From the NCBI GenBank assembly GCA_016794735.1, contig JAEUJK010000710.1:1-11415 (forward strand): 11,415 bases of DNA, given 5' to 3'. Positions 1 through 7,899 of the stretch are shown here, in pieces. The notes below the pieces were generated by a model, which saw only the letters and a program-made list of their open reading frames with translations, had not been told where the DNA came from and made no database searches. The DNA is from Gemmatimonadota bacterium. Its GTDB lineage: Bacteria; Gemmatimonadota; Gemmatimonadetes; Gemmatimonadales; Gemmatimonadaceae. Made by a program: the position numbers and the translations under genes. Numbering within the stretch: position 1 is the first letter of the stretch; every line of letters begins with the position of its first letter.

Positions 1-416
1 CGCGGCGTGATCTCGATCCCGAAGAGCCGCTCCGCGCCTAACGCGAAGGCGACGTTGTTCCCGGGGGAGTTGAGGTAGTCCTCACGATCCGTCCACGGGA
101 TGATCTGGTTGTACTGGCGATACTCGCCGATCTTCTCGAACCCGCAATGCAGGTACCCGACGTGCGGGATGCAGCGGACGACCGTCTCGCCGTCCAGTTC
201 GAGCACCAGGCGGAGCACCCCGTGTGTTGCCGGGTGCTGCGGCCCGATGTTGATCAACATGTGCTCGCCCTCGAGCTCCGGCTCCATGGCCGGCGGTGCC
301 TCGAGCGCGGTGACACTCCCTGCCCCATCGACCACGAGCGGCACGCGCTGCGGGCGACCCGACGCGTCCAGGCCGGTGGTCGAGAGGGCGACCTCGATGG
401 TGCGCTTCGTCGCCAT
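1..416 (-). CDS. nuoD: NADH:quinone oxidoreductase subunit D (NuoD), N-terminal part only
   Basis: NuoD is the 49-kDa-type subunit of complex I. It sits in the peripheral arm next to NuoB and lines the quinone-binding cavity. The window edge cuts the gene, leaving about 138 codons. From residue 53 the translation follows the family closely: MLINIGPQHPATHGVLR, then PHVGYLHCGFEK and an NQIIPWTDREDYLN-type stretch. Many homologues have Thr-Gly-Ile where this has Cys-Gly-Phe after GYLH. The first 52 residues are an extra N-terminal extension ahead of the usual MLxNxGPQHP start. I kept the ATG at 416 because GGGAG lies seven bases upstream and the gene follows nuoC by only two bases. Internal ATGs just before or at MLINIGP are alternatives. 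nuoD is not fused to nuoC, unlike in E. coli. Identity is very secure; the start is moderately so. Confidence 0.96.
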   Translation of the reverse strand, partial: MATKRTIEVALSTTGLDASGRPQRVPLVVDGAGSVTALEAPPAMEPELEGEHMLINIGPQHPATHGVLRLVLELDGETVVRCIPHVGYLHCGFEKIGEYRQYNQIIPWTDREDYLNSPGNNVAFALGAERLFGIEITP

Positions 417-418
417 CG

Positions 419-1117
419 CTACTCTCCCGTCCGTTCGCCGCCCGTGAGGCGCTGCCGCATGTCGGTCGGCAGGTCCTCGAACGCATCGGCAATGGTGAGC
501 TCTTCCATCGAGTAGCGGGCTTCGGGGTTGGCCGACAGCGCCTGCCGCAACTGCTCGGCGCGCGAGAACCGGCCGCGCAGCGGGAAGTCCTTCCGGAGCG
601 GATGCCCCTCCTTGTACTGCTCCCACAGGAGGATGCGTCGCAGGTCCGGGTGCCCCTCGAACACGATGCCGAACATGTCGTAGCACTCCCGCTCCAACCA
701 GTCGGCGCCCTTGTAGATCGGCCACACGCTGGCCACGCGCAGCGGCTGTCCCTTCGGCAACTGCGCCTTCACGCGAAGGAAGCGACGATACGGGAGCGAC
801 CGCAGGTGCCACACGACCTCGACCGGCAGCTCGAGGTCGCGATACTCGACCGCGGTGACGTCGGAGAGGTAGTCGTACTGTTCCGCGGCATCGTCATGCA
901 GGTAGCGGATGATCTCGCCCGCGGCCGCTGGTGCCACATAGACCGTCGTTTCGCCCCACGTCACCTCGGCACGCACCACCTGCGCGCCGAACCGCTCGCG
1001 CAGGCGCGCGACCGAGGGGTTCATCTCTCCGCCACGGTGCGGAATCGCCTTCGACGTACGCGGTGTCTCGTTAGGGGCGGCACGCCCCGCCGCCACGGGC
1101 TGGAACGCGGCGCTCAC
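419..1117 (-). CDS. nuoC: NADH:quinone oxidoreductase subunit C (NuoC)
   Basis: NuoC is the 30-kDa-type hydrophilic subunit of complex I; it packs against NuoD in the connecting arm. The family signature is at about residues 140-179: WLERECYDMFGIVFEGHPDLR, then EGHPLRKDFPLRG. Length is 232 residues from the GTG at 1117, whose GTGA overlaps the nuoB stop by four bases and suggests translational coupling. The alternative start is the ATG at 1024 (MNPSVARLRERFG), which begins where conserved NuoC sequence usually begins. It has GGAG nearby but only two bases away. The 31 residues between the two starts are rich in Ala, Pro and Arg, with a somewhat lower GC at third codon positions (about 77%) than the rest. 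The stop is two bases before nuoD. Function is certain within the family; the start is open. Confidence 0.95.
   Translation of the reverse strand: MSAAFQPVAAGRAAPNETPRTSKAIPHRGGEMNPSVARLRERFGAQVVRAEVTWGETTVYVAPAAAGEIIRYLHDDAAEQYDYLSDVTAVEYRDLELPVEVVWHLRSLPYRRFLRVKAQLPKGQPLRVASVWPIYKGADWLERECYDMFGIVFEGHPDLRRILLWEQYKEGHPLRKDFPLRGRFSRAEQLRQALSANPEARYSMEELTIADAFEDLPTDMRQRLTGGERTGE
424..428 (-). promoter_or_regulatory. Shine-Dalgarno site of nuoD
   Basis: On the minus strand GGGAG lies in the last codons of nuoC, followed by seven bases and the ATG at 416. It is a well-spaced site and the main support for translating the long NuoD N-terminus rather than starting at the internal MLINIGP methionine. 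Confidence 0.6.
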
Positions 1118-1701
1118 AGCCCGGACCGGGTCTGGTGGACCGAGTTGCCGAACGGTTCGGAGAGTTCGTCGATCATCGACGGCGGGATGTACAGGTTACT
1201 GGCCGGGTCCGGCTCCAGCTCAACACGCAGCGACTGGTCCGACATGCGCTCGCGCTTGATCTTCTCCTGGAGCATCATGATGCCGTACATGAGGCCTTCG
1301 GGACGCGGCGGGCAGCCCGGGACATAGACGTCCACCGGGATGATCGTGTCGATCCCCTGCGTGACCGCGTAGGTGTCGAACATCCCGCCGGTCGAGGCGC
1401 AGGCGCCCATCGAGATCACCCACTTGGGCTGCGGCATCTGCTGGTAGATGCGCCGGATGACCGGGGCCAGCTTGAACGGCACGCGTCCGGCGCAGATCAG
1501 CACATCGGCTTGGCGCGGCGAGAAGGACATGCGCTCCATGCCGAAGCGCGCGAGGTCAAACCGGCTGGCAGCGCTCGCCATGAACTCGATCGCGCAGCAC
1601 GCCGTCCCGAAGGGCATGGGCCACAGCGAATTCGCGCGCCCCCAGTTGACCAGGAAGTCCAGTCGCGTCGTGACCCAGCCTTCCTGCGACTGGGGATCCA
1701 T
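1114..1701 (-). CDS. nuoB: NADH:quinone oxidoreductase subunit B (NuoB), carries Fe-S cluster N2
   Basis: NuoB is the 20-kDa/PSST-type subunit that holds the terminal [4Fe-4S] cluster N2, which passes electrons to quinone. From the ATG at 1701 it has 195 residues. The four cluster ligands are visible as the tandem pair Cys35-Cys36 in TACCAIEF, Cys101 in SMGACASTGG and Cys130 in VPGCPPRPEG. The spacings of 65 and 29 equal those of E. coli NuoB. The reading frame stays open upstream into nuoA, but that stretch is a shadow of nuoA. A TTG at 1734, overlapping the nuoA stop, is a possible earlier start. The ATG at 1701 lacks a clear Shine-Dalgarno sequence and leaves a 29-base gap after nuoA. The gene ends in a four-base overlap with the GTG of nuoC. 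Confidence 0.97.
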   Translation of the reverse strand: MDPQSQEGWVTTRLDFLVNWGRANSLWPMPFGTACCAIEFMASAASRFDLARFGMERMSFSPRQADVLICAGRVPFKLAPVIRRIYQQMPQPKWVISMGACASTGGMFDTYAVTQGIDTIIPVDVYVPGCPPRPEGLMYGIMMLQEKIKRERMSDQSLRVELEPDPASNLYIPPSMIDELSEPFGNSVHQTRSGL

Positions 1702-1730
1702 GCTGACGACGGACGATTCAGGGCGAGGCG

Positions 1731-2135
1731 TCAATCCCACTGGAGCGCTCCCTTCTTCCAGACGTAGACGAAGCCGACGAGGAGGATGGCGATGAACACC
1801 AGCATCTCGCCGAGGCCGAAGAACGAGGTCATCCCGGGCGGACACATGCCACCCACCAGCGCCGCGTTGCAGGAGAGCTGCCGGTAGTACGCCCCCCACG
1901 GGATCATGAACACGGTTTCGATGTCGAAGATGATGAACAACATCGCGACCATGTAGAACTTCACCGAGAAGCGCTCGCGCGCATCACCGAGTGGCGGGAT
2001 TCCCGACTCGTAGGGCTGGTCCTTCACCGGCGAAGGGCGACGCCGCAGCGTCAGGGTCGAGATCGCCACCATCGCAATGGCATTGACGGCGACAAACCCG
2101 AGCAACAGAAGAACTGGCAGGTAGGTCCGATCCAT
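1731..2135 (-). CDS. nuoA: NADH:quinone oxidoreductase subunit A (NuoA), first gene of the nuo operon
   Basis: NuoA is a small inner-membrane subunit of complex I at the junction of the membrane and peripheral arms. It has 134 residues with three hydrophobic segments, at about 6-28, 59-80 and 106-126. The family marks are YESG at 42-45, ERFSVKFY at 54-61 and the acidic FDIE at 70-73, part of the proton/quinone coupling region. The loop between the second and third helices (about 82-104) holds two cysteines and is a little longer than in the shortest homologues. The start is the ATG at 2135, preceded by GGGAG (2140-2144). A TTG at 2171 in the same frame would begin almost at the predicted transcription start, so I reject it. 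A promoter and a Rex-like palindrome lie directly upstream, making this the operon head for nuoABCD. Confidence 0.95.
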   Translation of the reverse strand: MDRTYLPVLLLLGFVAVNAIAMVAISTLTLRRRPSPVKDQPYESGIPPLGDARERFSVKFYMVAMLFIIFDIETVFMIPWGAYYRQLSCNAALVGGMCPPGMTSFFGLGEMLVFIAILLVGFVYVWKKGALQWD

Positions 2136-2150
2136 CGCGCTCCCGACTTC

Positions 2151-2164
2151 GTGAAAAATTTCAC
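2151..2164 (-). promoter_or_regulatory. Candidate Rex operator (GTGAA-N4-TTCAC palindrome) in the nuoA leader
   Basis: The 14 bases form a perfect five-base-pair inverted repeat, GTGAA and TTCAC separated by four A/T bases, in an otherwise GC-rich region. It equals the core of the known Rex consensus TTGTGAA-N4-TTCACAA and matches 11 of its 14 defined bases. Rex is a repressor that senses NADH/NAD+ and controls respiratory genes, including nuo in Streptomyces. The site lies about 10 to 23 bases after the predicted transcription start and just before the nuoA ribosome site, where a repressor could block elongation. That Rex binds here is inference; no rex gene is in the window. It could instead be a weak leader hairpin or another regulator's site. 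Confidence 0.5.
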
Positions 2165-2180
2165 TTAGCAAAGCCCGTCG

Positions 2181-2210
2181 AAATTACCTGCCCACTTCCG
2201 GTGGTGTCAA
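2181..2210 (-). promoter_or_regulatory. Predicted housekeeping (sigma-70-type) promoter of nuoABCD
   Basis: Reading the minus strand, TTGACA (2210-2205) is a perfect -35 box, followed by 18 bases and TAATTT (2186-2181), which keeps the key T, A and final T of the -10 box. Transcription would start near 2174, giving a leader of about 38 bases before the nuoA ATG at 2135. The spacer contains a short CCAC/GTGG dyad. The box spacing and the TAAnTTCG end resemble the promoter before the HU-like gene. Confidence 0.6.
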
Positions 2211-2381
2211 CGGACGTAACCCACGACGATCACACACGTTATGCCTCGCTCACTGTGCCGCCGGACCGCGATCCGTCGAGAATCCCACAGTCGTGGCCTT
2301 GCCCGGCCGCACGAGGTCGTTCCGCGAACCCGGATCGAAGCCCGGTTCGCCGCGAAAAATGGCGCCTGATTCGGGGAGCAC

Positions 2382-2406
2382 GGGGGGGAAAGCCACATCA
2401 TTCCCC
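2382..2406 (-). terminator. Possible terminator after the desaturase gene
   Basis: Fifteen bases after the desaturase stop, the minus strand has GGGGAA, a ten-base loop and TTCCCC, a six-base-pair stem that can extend past one C-C mismatch by two more pairs. There is no T-run directly after it; the nearest, TTTTT, comes about 25 bases later at 2354-2358. It is therefore an atypical terminator at best. Confidence 0.3.
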
Positions 2407-2420
2407 GCCCCTTGCTGCCG

Positions 2421-3389
2421 TTACGCCATCTCGAATTCGCGGTTGAACGCGACGGCGAAGTTGAAGGTCTTGGCCTTCGTCCGGGACTCCATCGCGTCCG
2501 CCACACGCTCGAGGCGCTTCGGGATGCCGAGGATGGACTCCTGGGCGCGCTTCCCGGCGTCGGTCACGGCCGCTACCGCCTCGATGGCCCAGAACCGAAT
2601 CTGTTCCTCGACGATCTTGAGGTAGTCGCGCGGACCATAGATCCCGGCACGGCGGATCACGTCGGCCATCTCCCGGAAGTTCGGCATGTTGATCCCGGGC
2701 ATGTCGATCGCGGGCATGAGCGCCACGGCCGAGACGAGGGCACGGTCGGGGTCCCTGGCCAGGACCTCCTTGAAGATCGTGCGATAGAACGTGTAGTGCC
2801 GCGCTTCTTCCTTGGCGACGTTGGACAGCACCTCGCCGATCAGCGGCTCACACTGCGACGCGAGCTTGCCGGTGTTGGCGTGGCTGAACTGCGTCGCACG
2901 TTCCTGGAGGGACGTGTAGACGAAGACCTTGTATGGGTCCATGTCCCACGCGGGCTCGAACCCGGCGCGCATGTAGTCGAACTGCATGCGGTCGAGCACC
3001 GGGTTGTCCAGGATGCGGCTCTCGCGCATGTAGTCGTGGAGGATGACGCCGTGCCGGTCCTCCTCGGCGGTCCACAGGTTCGTCCACTTGAACCAGAACG
3101 AATTCGAGCCCAGGTACTGGCCGAGGATCCGGTGGAAGTGTGGCAGCCCCTCCTCCGTGAGGAGGTTCACACACAGCGCCACGCGCGCGGGGAGGCTGAT
3201 GCCCTCGGCGCGCTTGCGCAGCGCGGCGAAATGCTGGTCGGGGTCGGTGTCCGGTGCCGGGGCCAGCACCTCGCTGGGGAACCAGAGGATCCGCTTGGCC
3301 TCGTGGGCCTCCATCAGGTCCTGGACGACCGGTTCGAGGTCGGCAAGCACCTCGATCCGCGGTCGCAGCGTGGCGTCTTCGTTTTCCAT
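2421..3389 (-). CDS. Soluble (plant-type) acyl-[acyl-carrier-protein] desaturase
   Basis: This is a di-iron enzyme that would use O2 and reduced ferredoxin to insert a cis double bond into acyl chains bound to ACP in the cytoplasm, supplying unsaturated fatty acids. The fold marks are clear in 322 residues: LTEEGLPHFHR (Glu79/80), EEDRHG with Glu110 and His113, LQERATQFSHANT with Glu163, and EEARHYTFY with Glu195 and His198. These match the six ligands of the castor stearoyl-ACP desaturase in order and spacing (110 to 163 equals 143 to 196 in castor). Relatives are plant plastid desaturases and mycobacterial DesA1/DesA2. No transmembrane segment or transit peptide is seen. I chose the ATG at 3389. 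A TTG nine bases upstream (3398) has AGGA at six-base spacing and may be the true start. The chain-length and double-bond position are not readable from sequence. The nearest upstream gene ends 83 bases before it. Confidence 0.9.
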   Translation of the reverse strand: MENEDATLRPRIEVLADLEPVVQDLMEAHEAKRILWFPSEVLAPAPDTDPDQHFAALRKRAEGISLPARVALCVNLLTEEGLPHFHRILGQYLGSNSFWFKWTNLWTAEEDRHGVILHDYMRESRILDNPVLDRMQFDYMRAGFEPAWDMDPYKVFVYTSLQERATQFSHANTGKLASQCEPLIGEVLSNVAKEEARHYTFYRTIFKEVLARDPDRALVSAVALMPAIDMPGINMPNFREMADVIRRAGIYGPRDYLKIVEEQIRFWAIEAVAAVTDAGKRAQESILGIPKRLERVADAMESRTKAKTFNFAVAFNREFEMA

Positions 3390-3472
3390 GGCAGGCAAGA
3401 TAGTTCCTGGCCACGCGGTTGCGAGGGGTTGACGGCCGGTGTCAGGGGAGCCCGGGGCGCGCCGTCGTTAGG

Positions 3473-4294
3473 CTAGCGGGGACGCGTCCAGATGAGGATC
3501 AATCCGCAGTATCCGTCGCGTCCCATGGACTGGTACTGCGCGGGGATGGTCGATGGGCCGGCGTAGACCTCCATCCCGTAGACCTCCCGGGGGTCGATGA
3601 GGCGCAGGTCGAACCCCCACTCCTTGGGAACGCCATCCACGGCAACACGCAGGATGCAGTGGACGCGTTCCATCTCGCCGGCGCGTCCGCTGCTGCGCCG
3701 ATTCATCGGATTACTCCCCAGGGCGGGGCCCTGGTTGAGCCGTAGCATCGCTCCCCTCGACGATGCGGGCAGGAGGATGCCGGCACTGTCGACCAGGGTC
3801 ACGCCCTGCACGCCGCGGCGCAGGAAGTCGGTAATGCGGGGGAGCGCACTCTTCTCGAACTGCGCCGGGCCGATGAATGTCGCACCACCGGCGGCCCGCT
3901 TCCGACGTCCCTCAAACTCAAGCATCATCGCGTTCATCGCCGGGCTCGTCCCCGCCACCGCCACCGGTTCGAGCACCTGCGTCGCGGGGAGCAGTTTCAC
4001 GGCGAGCAAACCGGCCGACCACACGGCGGCGGTGAGCACCGAGGTATCGGGTCGAAAGCCAAGGCGCGAGACGACGAGGAGCTTCTGCGAACTGTCGACG
4101 GCGAGACTTGCCATTCCCGCGCTGTCCGTCGTCGTGCGGCGTCGCGTCTCCAGTGCTTCCACCCGGGCACCCGCAACGGCGCGCCCCGTGGTGGCATCGC
4201 GGACGTCGATCCACAATGCGGACGTGGCGTCGCGTTCCTGCGCGACCAGGCTCACAGATCCGACCAACAGCAGGATGAGAGTTCGGAGCAGCAT
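3473..4294 (-). CDS. Secreted CarboxypepD_reg-like plus TonB-receptor-plug-like protein, no barrel
   Basis: A 273-residue protein with an N-terminal signal sequence (residues 1-19, MLLRTLILLLVGSVSLVAQ; likely cut near LVA-Q; no lipobox cysteine). Residues about 26-102 resemble a carboxypeptidase-regulatory-like beta-sandwich (RDATTGRAVAGARVEAL, then LLVVSRLGFRPDT). Residues about 148-271 resemble the plug domain of TonB-dependent receptors, with DFLRRGVQGVTLVDS, a DGVP turn and the ending EVYAGPSTIPAQYQ...CGLILIWTR. No outer-membrane beta-barrel follows, so it is not a complete receptor. Cys213 and Cys263 are placed for a disulfide across the plug. Small proteins like this, ending in a CG-hydrophobic-IWTR motif, are to my knowledge frequent in Gemmatimonadota, and their job is unknown; binding a surface ligand or partner is a guess. 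The start is the ATG at 4294 (AGGA just upstream, then the signal peptide); a GTG at 4330 is less likely. Confidence 0.8.
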   Translation of the reverse strand: MLLRTLILLLVGSVSLVAQERDATSALWIDVRDATTGRAVAGARVEALETRRRTTTDSAGMASLAVDSSQKLLVVSRLGFRPDTSVLTAAVWSAGLLAVKLLPATQVLEPVAVAGTSPAMNAMMLEFEGRRKRAAGGATFIGPAQFEKSALPRITDFLRRGVQGVTLVDSAGILLPASSRGAMLRLNQGPALGSNPMNRRSSGRAGEMERVHCILRVAVDGVPKEWGFDLRLIDPREVYGMEVYAGPSTIPAQYQSMGRDGYCGLILIWTRPR

Positions 4295-4300
4295 GAATCC

Positions 4301-4317
4301 TGGGGTCGACCGCCCCA
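4301..4317 (-). promoter_or_regulatory. Small hairpin next to the plug-gene ribosome site
   Basis: On the minus strand TGGGG, a seven-base loop and CCCCA form a five-base-pair stem whose last A is the first base of the AGGA ribosome site; the ATG follows a few bases later. Such a stem could limit ribosome access. It is short and may be chance. Confidence 0.25.
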
Positions 4318-4370
4318 AGGTGCGGAACACGGTCTCATCGCGCTAGACTGACCGCGCGCTGGGGTGCTCC

Positions 4371-4448
4371 AGGTGCGCGTGGCACCTCCGAGGATGATGA
4401 CCGACCGCTCTCGCGGCCGGCCATCGACGCGGACGCGCGCGAGGTGCC
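4371..4448 (-). other. Strong stem-loops after sdhB with alternative pairings
   Basis: Directly after the sdhB stop codon the minus strand carries GGCACCTC (4448-4441), whose exact complement GAGGTGCC recurs at 4388-4381. Between them, 4425-4396 forms a 13-base-pair stem closed by a GAGA (GNRA) tetraloop with two G-T(U) wobbles. The GAGGTGCC arm can instead pair with GCACCT at 4376-4371 through a five-base loop, so two of the stems exclude each other. There is no T-run, so it is not a standard intrinsic terminator. It may protect or define the 3' end of the sdh message, attenuate read-through into the plug gene, or be a dispersed palindromic repeat. Confidence 0.5.
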
Positions 4449-5230
4449 TTAGCCGGCGCCGGCGGCTTTCTGGTTCTCGGCCGGCTCGAACAGCATGCCC
4501 GTGAGGTAGTCCTTGTTCATGCGCCCGATCGTGTCGATCGAGATCTCCTTGGGACACGCCTCCTGGCACTCCCCAAACAGCGTGCAGCCGCCGAAGTGCT
4601 CGAGGTCCATCTGCGCGACCATCTTCAACGCGCGGCGATACCGCTCGGGCTGGCCCTGCGGCAGGAACCCCAGGTGGGCCACCTTCGCGGCGGTGAACAG
4701 CGACGCCGACGCATTGGGGCACGCGGCGACACACGCCCCGCACCCGATGCACGCCGCCGCATCCATCGCGGCATCAGCATCCTGCTTGGGCACCGGGAGC
4801 GCATTGCCGTCGGGCGCATTCCCCGTTTGCACGGAGATGAACCCGCCCGCCTGCACGATCCGGTCGAGGGCGCTGCGGTCCACGCACAGGTCGCGCAGCA
4901 CCGGGAACGCGGTGGCGCGCCACGGCTCGATGGTGATGGTCTCCCCGTCGGCGAACGACCGCATGTGCAGCTGGCAGGTCGTCGTGGCGGGCATCGGCCC
5001 GTGCGCTGACCCGTTGATCATCAGGCCGCACATGCCGCAGATCCCCTCGCGGCAATCATGGTCGAACGCGATCGGCACCTCACCCTTCGCGGTGAGTTGC
5101 TCGTTCACGACGTCCAGCATCTCCAGGAACGACATGTCGGGCGACACGTCGTTGGCCTGGTATTCTCGAAACGCGCCGTCGGCGTTCGGCCCCGCCTGGC
5201 GCCAGACTCTCAGCGTGAGTTTCATCGGCA

Positions 5231-5231
<1 letters not shown>
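4449..5231 (-). CDS. sdhB: Succinate dehydrogenase iron-sulfur subunit (SdhB)
   Basis: SdhB relays electrons from the flavin of SdhA to the quinone site through three Fe-S clusters on the cytoplasmic face of the membrane. It has 260 residues. The [2Fe-2S] domain has Cys60, Cys65, Cys68 and Cys86 (DCREGICGMCG and TTTCQLHM). The second domain has CIGCGACVAACPN with Cys161, 164, 167 and 171, followed by Cys216, 222 and 226 in GGCTLFGECQEACPKEI. Together these give the ligands of the [4Fe-4S] and [3Fe-4S] clusters, so none is missing. The start is ambiguous by two codons: a GTG at 5234, the ATG at 5231 chosen here (TGATG, one-base overlap with the sdhA stop) or the ATG at 5225. No Shine-Dalgarno is obvious, consistent with coupling to sdhA. 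It is the last gene of mdh-sdhCAB and is followed by strong RNA hairpins. Confidence 0.97.
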
Positions 5232-7140
<1,909 letters not shown>

Positions 7141-7144
<4 letters not shown>

Positions 7145-7878
7145 GGCGCCACCTCCTGGACCACGTCCGGCGCAAAGACACCGAGCGCCGCGGCCACCGG
7201 CACCGCGGCAAAGCCGAGGGTGACGAGCACGGCGATGGCGATCGCGATGTTGCGGTGCAACGGACGATCAGACGGACGCCGCAGCCCCAGCGTGCGCCAC
7301 GAGGCCCACGCGCCGTGGAAGAGGTGCAGCCCGAGGAGTCCCGCCGCCACGACGTACAGGCCAACCGCCCACCAGCGCTGGAAGCCGAGGCGGAGGTTGT
7401 TGTAGGGATCGAGGTGGACAAACTGCGGATGGCCGACGCCGAGCGTCATGTCCAGGATGTGAAAGACGATGAAGCCGACGAGCACCACGCCACCCACGCG
7501 CATGCTGCGCGCGCCCCAGGTCGACGTATGGTGCTCCTTGCGGCCATAGGCGGACGGGCGTGCCGCGCGATTGCGCGCCGTCAGCTGCAGCGCGGCGACC
7601 ACGTGGAGCACGACCATCGCGACCAGCCCCCCGCGCGCAATCCAGAGCAGCGGGCCGAGCTTGCGGAGCCCCGCAGCGTAGGTGTGCATCGCCTGCGCCG
7701 GTGCGGTCGGGGTGAACATCTGCAGGTTGCCCGCCATGTGGGCGATGACGAAGGCGATCCCACCGATCCCCGTCACCGCCATCACGACCTTCTTGCCCAC
7801 CGACGAATCCCAGAACCGCCGCACACGCCCTGCCGGCGGACGGGCCACGCCCGCCGCCGGAAGTGTGGAAACGCTCAT
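7141..7878 (-). CDS. sdhC: Succinate dehydrogenase cytochrome b subunit (SdhC, b558 family)
   Basis: SdhC anchors SdhAB in the membrane and carries heme b and the quinone site. Its 245 residues contain five hydrophobic helices at about 31-50, 77-99, 128-147, 169-190 and 210-233, which is the fused single-anchor design, and no sdhD gene is present. Candidate heme-ligand histidines are His47 (AHMAGNLQMF), His92 (LHVVAAL), His140 (FHILDMT) and His185/His188 (LHLFHGAW), one per helix, as in di-heme menaquinone-linked enzymes. The ATG at 7878 follows the mdh stop by 21 bases without a clear ribosome site; a CCTAACG heptamer lies in the gap. The 3' end overlaps sdhA by four bases. The fold and family are secure. 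Which quinone is used is inferred from family type. Confidence 0.93.
7152..7157 (-). promoter_or_regulatory. Strong Shine-Dalgarno site of sdhA inside sdhC
   Basis: AGGAGG on the minus strand, seven bases before the sdhA ATG, lies within the last codons of sdhC. It is the only full consensus site noticed in the window; most other starts have weak or no sites, so SdhA may be translated more strongly than its neighbours. Confidence 0.7.
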
Positions 7879-7899
7879 CAGTTCAGCCGATCGTTAGGG

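Larger units (their letters stand above)
2136..2420. other. Intergenic region between the desaturase and the nuo operon
   Basis: No open frame here has family resemblance or convincing codon bias. On the minus strand it holds, in order, a possible desaturase terminator, a seven-base-pair stem around 2324-2350 with no T-run, and then the nuo promoter and a palindrome close to nuoA. I checked the CGAACC/GGTTCG element at 2325-2349 as a tRNA T-arm; it does not form one. Confidence 0.7.

Noticed and set aside
1702..1899. N-terminal extension of nuoB running back into nuoA
   Set aside because: Overlaps well-conserved nuoA coding sequence and is Arg/Gly-rich shadow sequence; NuoB homology begins after the ATG at 1701.
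2324..2350. GAACC/GGTTC stem considered as a tRNA T-arm or a terminator
   Set aside because: The loop and stem lengths do not fit a T-arm, no acceptor or anticodon arm is found nearby, and no T-run follows on either strand.
2412..3476. Plus-strand open frame of 354 codons opposite the desaturase
   Set aside because: The minus-strand product has all six di-iron ligands; the plus-strand product resembles nothing and has shadow composition.
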